Of a DNA stretch of 5,022 bases, positions 1 to 5,022 are shown in pieces. The stretch spans positions 1-5,022 of the forward strand of contig QKIM01000036.1 in NCBI GenBank assembly GCA_003249585.1, read 5' to 3'. The DNA is from Deltaproteobacteria bacterium. GTDB taxonomy: Bacteria > Myxococcota_A > Polyangia > HGW-17. The notes below the pieces were generated by a model. The model was not told the DNA's origin. It saw only the letters and a program-made list of their open reading frames with translations, and did no database searches. The position numbers and the translations under genes were made by a program. How positions within the stretch are numbered: position 1 is the stretch's first letter; each line of letters begins with the position of its first letter.

Positions 1-9
1 AGGACCACC

Positions 10-567
10 ATGTCGATCACCCGGCACATGTCGGGCTCCATCGACGAAATCCCCATCCCCGACCTGCTGCAGCTGCTCTCGACCTCCAGGAAGTCCGGAG
101 TCCTCAACATCTTTTCCGGTGACAAAGAAGCGAAGATCTATATCCGCGAGGGGAAGGTCTACTACTGCACCATCAACAACAACTTCGATCTCGAGCCCAC
201 AAAGGCCTTCTACAGGCTGCTCACCTGGGTCTCGGGGACCTTTGATCTCCTGCCCCCTGATGAGGCGGAATTCCTGAACGAGATCAAAGAGAGTACCGAG
301 GGGCTTCTCATGGAGGGCATGCGGATCATCGATGAGGTGAACCGCATCCGCAACGAGATCCCGGCCCCCGAGGTGTATTTCACCCTCGCCTCCCCCATCG
401 AGCGTCCGCTGCGTGATCTCAACGACCAGCAGCTCGACGTGCTCCAGCTGGTGCACAACCTGGGCACCGTTCGGCTGATCCTGGACCGGTCCACCTTCAC
501 TGATCTCGACACCTACGAGATCATGATCATGCTCGAAACCAGCAACTACGTCGTTCGCATGAAATAA
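10..567 (+). CDS. PATAN/DUF4388 domain protein
   Basis: A complete 185-residue soluble protein. Residues about 8-85 fit the PATAN (DUF4388) pattern: a Gly-Ser start, the IPIPDLLQLLSTSRKSGVL block (residues 14-32), a short beta strand, then IYIREGKVYYC and an alpha segment ending in LLTWVSGTFDLLP. Residues about 95-115 form a helix (LLMEGMRIIDEVNRI), as is usual after this domain. Residues about 135-185 (LNDQQLDVLQLVHNLGTV onward) look like the small winged-helix-like tail common in DUF4388 proteins. The family, named after the N-terminus of cyanobacterial PatA, is abundant in Myxococcota and is thought to mediate protein interactions in signalling and motility circuits; no catalytic residues are expected. 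I see no receiver, GTPase or kinase domain attached, so it is a stand-alone form. AGGA at 1-4 lies five bases before the ATG at 10, which supports this start. The upstream gene, and any operon it belongs to, is outside the window. Family assignment is confident; the specific role is unknown. Confidence 0.9.
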   Translation: MSITRHMSGSIDEIPIPDLLQLLSTSRKSGVLNIFSGDKEAKIYIREGKVYYCTINNNFDLEPTKAFYRLLTWVSGTFDLLPPDEAEFLNEIKESTEGLLMEGMRIIDEVNRIRNEIPAPEVYFTLASPIERPLRDLNDQQLDVLQLVHNLGTVRLILDRSTFTDLDTYEIMIMLETSNYVVRMK

Positions 568-604
568 CATCCGCAGGGTGACCGCGCAGGGGGGATTCAG
601 AGGA

Positions 605-2101
605 TCAGAGGATCAACGCCTTCTCTGCGAGGTCGGTGAGGAGCGCCAGGGTCTCGGGGAGCCGGGGGGAACAGGGAGGCGGGTTTGGGGACTCGTAGGT
701 GAGGCCTGAACCCCACCACAGGCGAATCTCTCCGTCGAGCAGGGTGTCGATGGCCGAATCAGACTCCTGCGAGATGAGGGCGTCCGAGAAGAAGTTGCGG
801 TCCCACAGCCCGTAACCGTCGATGGGGATCCTGGAGATGGAGAGGATCCTCGGCAGGGAGGGGAAGAGGTGACGGCTCAGCGGGACATAGGGCAGGGAGG
901 TGGCGATCCAGTCGGGCTCGTGGTCCGGGGTGCTGCCCAGCGTCAGCGAGTAGGCGGCCACCCTCCCAAAGAGCGATTTTTTCAGGGTCACGGTGAGCGG
1001 GAGGCCACGGTGCTCTCCCGTGAGGACGATGTAGCGCCCCGAACGGCGGGCGTGCAGAGAGACGCCGGTGGCCTCTGACCACGGGCCGGCTGCGCGGGAG
1101 GAGAGCCTGGCGGGGGGAACTTTCCGGCTCCGCAGACTCATGGAGAGGAGCAGAAGGAGGTAGAGCAGGACGAAGGGCAGGATCTCCACTTCCGTGTAAG
1201 GTGAGAAGCCCAACAGGAGCCACAGAAGGAGGCTCAGCCCCAGAATACGACTCCAGCGAGGCATGGCCAGCAGGGAGAAGATGGCGGTGGTGCCGGCCCA
1301 GAAGGAGAGGTAGAAGAGCAGCTTGCCCGAGGGGACCAGTGGCAGGTTGACCCGGAGGCCGCCATAGATGACGGTGGCAGAGACCGAGGGCGCGAGCCTC
1401 AGGGCCACGGCCAGGGCGAGGGTGGCGGCGAGACCGGCCAGGAGGGGGGGCCAGGTCACGTCCCGACGTCGCAGGATGAGGAAGGGCCAAAGGATGCCCT
1501 GATAGATGAAGAGGTAGTTGCCGGCCATGAGCAGGACGTTGGAGACCCGGTGGTTGGTCTCGAACCCTACGGCCTGGGGGCTCACGATGCGGGCCGCCAG
1601 GAGCAGCAGGGACGGGATCAGGAGGAGGTACCACAGACCAAGGGTGCGGTAGCTGTGGTGCTGGGCTGCCTGGAGCCAGATACTGTATCCGAAGATGATG
1701 AACAGGGTCAGGGCCGACAGGTAGTACCACAGGAGGTAGCCCATGGTGTGGGTGGGAATGAGGATGCCGTTGATGGCCAGTACCGGGAGGCTGAAGAAGA
1801 GGCTGATGCCCAGGAGGATCCTGCGCGGCTTGGAGACCACGCGGATCCTTAATATGTGTGCAGAGAAGGCGACGAGCAGAAGGAGGCTCGTGACCTCGAG
1901 GAGATACAGCGAGAAGGTGGCGAAGGGGACGAGGTACTTGAACCGGTTGGGGATCTCGGCCAGCTCGTGGGAAGGTTTGTGGAAGAACAGCGCGATCCGG
2001 TGGACCCCCAGCTCCAGGGCCGCGGCGAGCAGGAGAAATCCGACGGCGGCCGTCGTCCCCCTGGGAAACCACAGAAGTCGTGATGGGCTGGGTTTTTCCA
2101 T
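605..2101 (-). CDS. Polytopic membrane protein with C-terminal soluble domain, unknown function
   Basis: A 498-residue protein I do not recognise. Hydrophobic segments are visible at about residues 17-40, 57-84, 94-116, 121-144, 153-173, 188-210, 217-236, 260-280, 285-299 and 306-322, with a weaker one near 241-257, giving roughly ten membrane spans. Arg-rich turns (RIRVVSKPRR at 85-94, RRR at 211-213, RSRK at 324-327) suggest those loops are cytoplasmic. Residues about 325-498 are soluble and look mostly beta (RRSGRYIVLTGEHRGLPLTV at 352-371, then LPYVPLSRHLFPSLP, then GYGLWDRNFF), with one cysteine at 477. I see no transporter, glycosyltransferase or kinase signature. The start is the first Met, preceded on the minus strand by AGAGGGACA; the spacing is short, so this site is only moderate support, but there is no better Met nearby. 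It is divergent from the 2275 gene and convergent with the PATAN gene. The large open frame in the other minus-strand phase (759-2072) is a shadow: this frame alone gives membrane-like periodicity. Confidence 0.88.
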   Translation of the reverse strand: MEKPSPSRLLWFPRGTTAAVGFLLLAAALELGVHRIALFFHKPSHELAEIPNRFKYLVPFATFSLYLLEVTSLLLLVAFSAHILRIRVVSKPRRILLGISLFFSLPVLAINGILIPTHTMGYLLWYYLSALTLFIIFGYSIWLQAAQHHSYRTLGLWYLLLIPSLLLLAARIVSPQAVGFETNHRVSNVLLMAGNYLFIYQGILWPFLILRRRDVTWPPLLAGLAATLALAVALRLAPSVSATVIYGGLRVNLPLVPSGKLLFYLSFWAGTTAIFSLLAMPRWSRILGLSLLLWLLLGFSPYTEVEILPFVLLYLLLLLSMSLRSRKVPPARLSSRAAGPWSEATGVSLHARRSGRYIVLTGEHRGLPLTVTLKKSLFGRVAAYSLTLGSTPDHEPDWIATSLPYVPLSRHLFPSLPRILSISRIPIDGYGLWDRNFFSDALISQESDSAIDTLLDGEIRLWWGSGLTYESPNPPPCSPRLPETLALLTDLAEKALIL

Positions 2102-2107
2102 TGTCCC

Positions 2108-2136
2108 TCTTTAGATGACAACCCGAAGGTTGTCAA
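2108..2136 (-). promoter_or_regulatory. Possible promoter for the membrane-protein gene
   Basis: On the minus strand a perfect TTGACA (2136-2131) is followed, after 17 bases, by TAAAGA (2113-2108), which matches TATAAT at three of six positions. Transcription would start almost at the ATG, giving an essentially leaderless mRNA and leaving the GAGGG at 2109-2105 unused. That conflict lowers confidence. If this promoter is real, the 2116-2135 dyad sits between -35 and -10, a classical operator position, and is not transcribed. Confidence 0.28.
2116..2135. promoter_or_regulatory. Perfect 8-bp inverted repeat, UUCG hairpin or operator
   Basis: TGACAACC (2116-2123) and GGTTGTCA (2128-2135) are exact reverse complements separated by four bases. 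Read on the minus strand the loop is TTCG closed by C-G, i.e. the extra-stable C(UUCG)G tetraloop, about 15 bases upstream of the minus-strand start codon. No T-tract follows on either strand, so it is not an intrinsic terminator. It could be a 5' leader hairpin of the membrane-protein mRNA, or a DNA operator, since its right arm covers a perfect TTGACA on the minus strand. The structure is seen directly; the function is inference. Confidence 0.6.
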
Positions 2137-2147
2137 TCCGCATTGAC
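2132..2147. promoter_or_regulatory. Second inverted repeat overlapping the first
   Basis: GTCAAT (2132-2137) and ATTGAC (2142-2147) are exact reverse complements around CCGC. The left arm lies largely within the right arm of the 2116-2135 dyad, so the central segment at 2128-2137 can pair with either neighbour but not both. As DNA, this puts TGAC/GTCA half-sites at 2116, 2132 and 2144, which would suit a dimeric repressor or activator. It also sets a minus-strand TTGACA (2136-2131) back to back with a plus-strand TTGACG (2143-2148). A six-base arm can arise by chance; the overlap with the first dyad is what makes it notable. Confidence 0.4.
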
Positions 2148-2167
2148 GTTTCGGCGCCACAGTCCGG

Positions 2168-2196
2168 TTGACCTGCCCATGCAGATACAGTACCGT
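2168..2196 (+). promoter_or_regulatory. Possible promoter for the 675-residue protein gene
   Basis: TTGACC (2168-2173) lies 17 bases before TACCGT (2191-2196). The -35 matches five of six consensus bases, the -10 only three. A start near 2203 would give a leader of about 70 bases containing the AAGGAG ribosome binding site. TACAGT at 2186-2191 is a better -10 but has no well-spaced -35. Sigma factor usage in this organism is unknown, so this is only a candidate. Confidence 0.28.
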
Positions 2197-2262
2197 GGGC
2201 TGAGCACGAACCGACGCGGTCCCATGAGACGTTCGGTTCACAGACTCTTCACCGTTCACGGC

Positions 2263-2268
2263 AAGGAG
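2263..2268 (+). promoter_or_regulatory. Ribosome binding site that fixes the 2275 start
   Basis: AAGGAG six bases before the ATG at 2275 is close to an ideal Shine-Dalgarno sequence. None of the in-frame upstream candidates (TTG 2143, ATG 2179, ATG 2224) has a comparable site. It therefore decides the start of the following gene. Confidence 0.85.
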
Positions 2269-2274
2269 CTGCCC

Positions 2275-4302
2275 ATGGGCACCACGTCACCCGATGTCTC
2301 CCCGAGCAACCACGAGATCATCTCGGCGATTTTCAAGGCGGTCTACAGCCTCACTCCCGGGAGGGAGGCGGGATCGCACACCTACATCTACGCCCTGGAC
2401 CGGGACCGGCTCGTTGCGGCGTTTCGAGAGCTCGTAGTGGAGCACCACAGTCCCAAAACCTGGCGCTCCGTGGAGGCCAAGGTCACCGTCTTCGCGGGGT
2501 CCATGGCCGAGCGGTTTCTGCTCAAGGTGGGCAAGACCGACAACTTCACCATGCGCCTCGGGGGTGATCGTCCCGTGGAGATCCCCCGCTCGACGGTCTC
2601 CGAGGTCTTCGGCTCCATCGGCTACTCCCTCTTTCCCACCTGGCGCAAGACCTGGGACGACTCCACGGAGGCCGTCCGGGAGCTCCCCTATTTTTATTTT
2701 GGCGAGCCCGAGCGGCTCTTCCTTCCCCACATTCCCGATCTCGTCCGGCGGCTCATCGGTGGCGAGAATGTGGTCTTTCCCGACCGTGACCCCGGGGCCC
2801 TGTTCCTTATTTACAGCATGGAGCGGGACCAGGAGTACACCCTGTACGACGTCATGGCCAAGGACGACTACACCGACGTGAAGGTGGCTGACAACAGCGC
2901 CTTCCGAGCCCGTATGGAGGATCTGCGGAGGGCACCGCTGGACTCCAGGACCACGGAGCATCTGAGGGCCTTCTTCAACGCGCCGGTCACGGTGGGGGTT
3001 CGCGACACCCTGCGCTGGCTCAACGGCGCCCGCCATCCCAAGATGGACTGGAGCGAGGCCAGGGAGATCATCGAGCGGTGCTTCGAACGCCACCGGGAGA
3101 CGGACTTCCTCCTGCCGGAGCTCAATTTCTACCTCCCGTCCCCCGCGGTCTCGCCCTCCCAGTACAAGAGCAGCGTCGAGAGCAACGACCGGTTCATCGA
3201 GCTGGCGACGGACCGGTTCACGGACCTCCTCTCTCCTCGGGAGCGGCGGTTCTTTGACCGGGACTTCGTGCGGGGACTCCTGAGCGAAGTGTTCATGTAC
3301 CACCACGGGTACCCCCAGTACCATCTGGAGGAGACCATGGGGTATCTGAGCCCGGGGATGCTCAAGGTCGGGGTCCGGTTCATCCAGCATCTCGGGCTGT
3401 TTCTCTCGGGGATGCGGTTCCCGGACCGCCGCAACACGGACCTCCTGCCCTTCCTGCGCCGCTCGGGCTGGCTCGCCCCCATCGAGGACAAGCTCGTCGG
3501 CGGACATCGGCGGCGGTTCCTTGCCAAGCTCGTGGAGTTCATCCTCTCCTACGATCTCAAGGGCGGCCTGCGCAGCGGAGGGGAGCTCCACACCTACCGG
3601 CGCATCGACTCCACCTTCTATACCTTCCAGGAGCGGGCGGACTACCTCCCGGCTGGATGCCGCAAGCTCGAGCAGTTCTCCCTGGAGAGCCTCGCCAAGA
3701 GCCAGTACAGCTACTACCTGCGCAGGTATCCCGAGCTGGCCGAGAAGCTCGTGGTCTTCTTCACGCTGGTGCTCCGATTCTTCAACGACACGGACTTCAT
3801 CCCCGACCTGCGGCCCGACGAGGCGGGGATCAATATCTTCATCCTCGGGATCTGGGGCTACATCACCGAAAACCTGGTGATCATCCTCTACGAGAAGCCC
3901 GACGGGAGTCACGACTTCCGCATCAAGTTCGTGGACAACAAGGATCACTTCAAGCAATACCGGCGGGAGCTGGACCGTGACAAACCCCTGGGCATGGCCA
4001 AGCACGCCCTGCGCATCGTGGAGCCCGTGGTGGTCCCCGCGATGCTGCGTGCCGTGGGGAACTTCGTCCAGATCGTCCATGAGAACGAAAAAGGCTACGA
4101 GGGCACCCGGGTCGACCTCCGCGGTCTCATCGACTACGGAGTGGCCGTGGCCCAGGAGGTCATCGTCAAGGGGCTCGAGTCCTCCACGGCCAACCTGCAG
4201 ACCTTCCTGGCGGACAGCTTCGATGATGCGACCAAGATCGCCGGTCGCACCATCTCCAAGGTGGTCCCCGGCTCCACGGAGAAGGAACAGCGCGTGGTGT
4301 GA
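2275..4302 (+). CDS. Large soluble protein of unknown function, 675 residues
   Basis: I do not recognise this protein. It has no signal peptide and is rich in Asp, Glu, Arg, Phe and Tyr, with mixed alpha/beta character, so it is probably cytoplasmic. Visible blocks (numbered from the 2275 start) are FLLKVGKTDNF at 81-91; an aromatic, Arg-rich middle; and a compact, conserved-looking C-terminal segment. That segment has DTDFIPDLRPDEAG at 505-518, the hydrophobic stretch NIFILGIWGYITENLVII at 520-537, and FRIKFVDNKDHFK at 548-560, followed by a helical tail ending in basic and polar residues. The order PDLRPxxxG, then ENLVII, then IKFVDNKD loosely recalls the catalytic and metal-binding loops of protein-kinase-like folds, but the usual catalytic HxD and DFG are absent and I do not claim it. 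Only two cysteines are seen. The start at 2275 rests on AAGGAG at 2263. Over the 44 codons upstream, G/C ends 32 third positions, against 39 in the first 44 codons of the gene, and ATA and AGA codons appear there. It is divergent from the membrane-protein gene and 79 bases ahead of the lipoprotein gene. Confidence 0.88.
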   Translation: MGTTSPDVSPSNHEIISAIFKAVYSLTPGREAGSHTYIYALDRDRLVAAFRELVVEHHSPKTWRSVEAKVTVFAGSMAERFLLKVGKTDNFTMRLGGDRPVEIPRSTVSEVFGSIGYSLFPTWRKTWDDSTEAVRELPYFYFGEPERLFLPHIPDLVRRLIGGENVVFPDRDPGALFLIYSMERDQEYTLYDVMAKDDYTDVKVADNSAFRARMEDLRRAPLDSRTTEHLRAFFNAPVTVGVRDTLRWLNGARHPKMDWSEAREIIERCFERHRETDFLLPELNFYLPSPAVSPSQYKSSVESNDRFIELATDRFTDLLSPRERRFFDRDFVRGLLSEVFMYHHGYPQYHLEETMGYLSPGMLKVGVRFIQHLGLFLSGMRFPDRRNTDLLPFLRRSGWLAPIEDKLVGGHRRRFLAKLVEFILSYDLKGGLRSGGELHTYRRIDSTFYTFQERADYLPAGCRKLEQFSLESLAKSQYSYYLRRYPELAEKLVVFFTLVLRFFNDTDFIPDLRPDEAGINIFILGIWGYITENLVIILYEKPDGSHDFRIKFVDNKDHFKQYRRELDRDKPLGMAKHALRIVEPVVVPAMLRAVGNFVQIVHENEKGYEGTRVDLRGLIDYGVAVAQEVIVKGLESSTANLQTFLADSFDDATKIAGRTISKVVPGSTEKEQRVV

Positions 4303-4309
4303 CGGCGCG

Positions 4310-4343
4310 GATCGGGTCGGGGCCCCGCAGGGGTCGATCTTTT
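4310..4343 (+). terminator. Weak candidate intrinsic terminator
   Basis: GATCG (4310-4314) can pair with CGATC (4335-4339), and CCCC (4323-4326) with GGGG (4330-4333) around GCA, followed directly by TTTT at 4340-4343. The two stems are separated by an eight-base asymmetric bulge on the left side, and the T-run is only four long. The position just after the stop of the 675-residue gene is right. The structure is poor, so read-through into the lipoprotein gene is plausible. Confidence 0.3.
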
Positions 4344-4355
4344 GGCAGATGGGAG

Positions 4356-4361
4356 TATACT
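4356..4361 (+). promoter_or_regulatory. Possible -10 hexamer ahead of the lipoprotein gene
   Basis: TATACT matches TATAAT at five of six positions and stands out in a GC-rich context. No convincing -35 lies 16-18 bases upstream (GTCGAT at 4333-4338 is the 17-base option). Transcription would begin near 4368, right at the ribosome binding site, giving a leader of only about 14 bases. The hexamer lies inside the palindrome AGTATACT (4354-4361). Confidence 0.28.
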
Positions 4362-4367
4362 GTCGGC

Positions 4368-4372
4368 GGAGG
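4368..4372 (+). promoter_or_regulatory. Ribosome binding site of the lipoprotein gene
   Basis: GGAGG (within GGAGGAAG, 4368-4375) lies nine bases before the ATG at 4382. It is the strongest Shine-Dalgarno match in the window and supports both the existence and the start of the edge-truncated gene. Confidence 0.8.
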
Positions 4373-4381
4373 AAGCCTGTC

Positions 4382-5022
4382 ATGAAGAACATCATTCTGT
4401 TATCCCTCATCATCATTCCCGCGGGTGTGGCCTGCAGCTTCGACTCCGGCGGCCTCGCGCCCCAGGACCCGGTCTTTGAGACCGTCTGCGACGACGGGGT
4501 CGACAACGACGGGGACGGGTACACCGACTGCGCCGATCAGGACTGCCAGGCTACGGCCGCCTGTCTCGGGGAGCAGGACTGTGACGACGGGCTCGACGAC
4601 GATGGGGACGGGTACACCGACTGCGCCGATCAGGACTGCTTCTCCGATCCCGCCTGTACGGGCCAGGAGGTGTGTGACAACGGCCTCGACGATGACGGCG
4701 ACGGGGACGTGGACTGTGACGACGCGGATTGTGCCTCCTCCATCTCGTGCAAGGTCCCCGAGGTGTGCGACAACGGGCTCGACGATGACGGGGACGGCTA
4801 TGCGGACTGCGACGACGCCGACTGTGTCGACGACGTCAACTGTCTGGGGCTGGAAAACTGTGGAAACGGGCTCGACGACGACGGCGACGGCTTCGTGGAC
4901 TGCGACGACGCCGACTGCGTGCTCGCCCAGGTCTGCCAGCCGGAGCGCTGCGACAACGGGATCGATGATGACGGGGACGGAGACGTGGACTGCGACGACG
5001 CCGACTGCGACACCTTCTCGGC
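4382..5022 (+). CDS. Cys/Asp-rich repeat lipoprotein, truncated at right edge
   Basis: The frame is open from ATG 4382 to the end of the window: 213 codons plus two bases, no stop. Residues 1-18 (MKNIILLSLIIIPAGVAC) form a lipoprotein-type signal with a short hydrophobic core and a GVAC lipobox; Gly at -3 is less usual. Cys18 would be lipidated. Residue +2 is Ser, which by the enteric rule would send it to the outer membrane. After a 17-residue linker the rest is tandem repeats of 31 residues starting at Cys36, 67, 98, 129, 160 and 190. Each carries CDNGxDDDGDGxxDCDDADC or a close variant. The aspartates fit DxDxDGxxDxxD (41, 43, 45, Gly46, 49, 52 in the first), the calcium-binding pattern of thrombospondin type 3 repeats and a relative of the EF-hand loop. 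All 23 cysteines after Cys18 lie in the repeats. Such Asp/Cys ladders are common in Myxococcota surface proteins. Calcium binding and disulphide bonding in the envelope are inferred. Any C-terminal domain, which could reveal the function, lies outside the window. Confidence 0.88.
   Translation, partial: MKNIILLSLIIIPAGVACSFDSGGLAPQDPVFETVCDDGVDNDGDGYTDCADQDCQATAACLGEQDCDDGLDDDGDGYTDCADQDCFSDPACTGQEVCDNGLDDDGDGDVDCDDADCASSISCKVPEVCDNGLDDDGDGYADCDDADCVDDVNCLGLENCGNGLDDDGDGFVDCDDADCVLAQVCQPERCDNGIDDDGDGDVDCDDADCDTFS
4487..5022 (+). repeat. Tandem 93-bp coding repeats, five and a partial sixth
   Basis: Units begin at 4487, 4580, 4673, 4766, 4859 and 4949. The first four are 93 bases, the fifth 90, and the sixth is cut by the window edge. 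Cysteine spacing is 14-5-6-6 residues in every unit, except that the fifth has 5 in the last interval. Units 1 and 2 form one subtype (YTDCADQDC) and units 3-6 another (DCDDADC). Units 1 and 2 share an exact 36-base stretch (4511-4546 and 4604-4639); units 5 and 6 share 25 bases across their DCDDADC segment. This shows repeated internal duplication. Confidence 0.92.

Noticed and set aside
568..604. Bidirectional terminator between the convergent genes
   Set aside because: The 37 bases contain a direct repeat of CGCAGGG but no stable stem followed by a T-tract on either strand.
759..2072. A 437-codon open frame on the minus strand
   Set aside because: It overlaps the membrane-protein gene in another phase and gives a Pro/Arg/His/Gly-rich translation with no membrane or domain pattern. 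The 605-2101 frame gives regular hydrophobic segments.
2505..2560. Kinase-like ATP-binding lobe suggested by FLLKVGKTDNF
   Set aside because: There is no glycine-rich loop ahead of the lysine, and the match is too short to annotate. It is mentioned only as part of the unknown protein's description.
4341..4361. Sigma-54 promoter starting at TTTGGCA
   Set aside because: The GG at 4344-4345 has no GC dinucleotide at the required -12 spacing; TA occupies that position.
2287..4524. A 745-codon open frame on the minus strand, the longest in the window
   Set aside because: It is antisense to the 675-residue gene and extends across the intergenic spacer into the lipoprotein start. Its translation is low-complexity (Glu, Val, Pro, Gly, His) with no domain pattern, as expected for the shadow of a high-GC gene. 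The plus-strand gene has a strong ribosome binding site and normal codon bias.
4798..5013. A 71-codon minus-strand frame of Ser/Gln repeats
   Set aside because: It is the antisense reading of the GAC-rich lipoprotein repeats; Ser-Gln periodicity follows directly from the plus-strand Asp-Cys-Asp codons.
4487..5022. CRISPR-like array
   Set aside because: The 93-base period is in frame, has no unique spacers, and translates to a regular cysteine and aspartate repeat, so it is a coding repeat.

Overview
The window is a high-GC bacterial chromosome segment with strongly G/C-biased third codon positions. It carries four protein genes and no RNA gene, CRISPR array, insertion sequence or recognisable defence system. 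A PATAN/DUF4388 protein and a lipoprotein built of Asp/Cys-rich DxDxDGxxDxxD repeats are both typical of Myxococcota and related former deltaproteobacteria. That is the best guess at origin, by inference from family knowledge and not from a database hit.

Layout, left to right. (1) 10-567 (+): a complete 185-residue PATAN/DUF4388 protein, probably a signalling or scaffold protein. (2) 605-2101 (-): a 498-residue integral membrane protein with about ten hydrophobic segments and a cytoplasm-sized C-terminal domain. It converges on gene 1 across 37 bases in which I see no clear terminator. (3) 2102-2274: the longest gene-free stretch, a 173-base divergent control region. It holds two overlapping perfect inverted repeats, one of which reads as a C(UUCG)G hairpin on the minus strand, plus weak promoter-like hexamers on both strands. 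(4) 2275-4302 (+): a soluble 675-residue protein of a family I do not recognise. An open frame continues 44 codons upstream to a TTG at 2143, but the AAGGAG at 2263-2268 and a codon-bias shift place the true start at 2275. (5) 4303-4381: a short spacer with a possible imperfect terminator and a TATACT hexamer. (6) 4382 to the right edge (+): the start of a secreted lipoprotein, cut off by the window. After its signal peptide and a short linker it consists entirely of 31-residue tandem repeats, each with four cysteines and a calcium-loop-like aspartate ladder.

The genes do not form an obvious single pathway. The only regulatory coupling the sequence suggests is between the divergent membrane-protein gene and the 675-residue gene, which share the control region at 2102-2274. 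The lipoprotein gene has its own strong ribosome binding site and could be either independent or co-transcribed with the 675-residue gene. The most interesting items are the lipoprotein repeat array, the overlapping dyads in the divergent promoter, and the unrecognised 675-residue protein.
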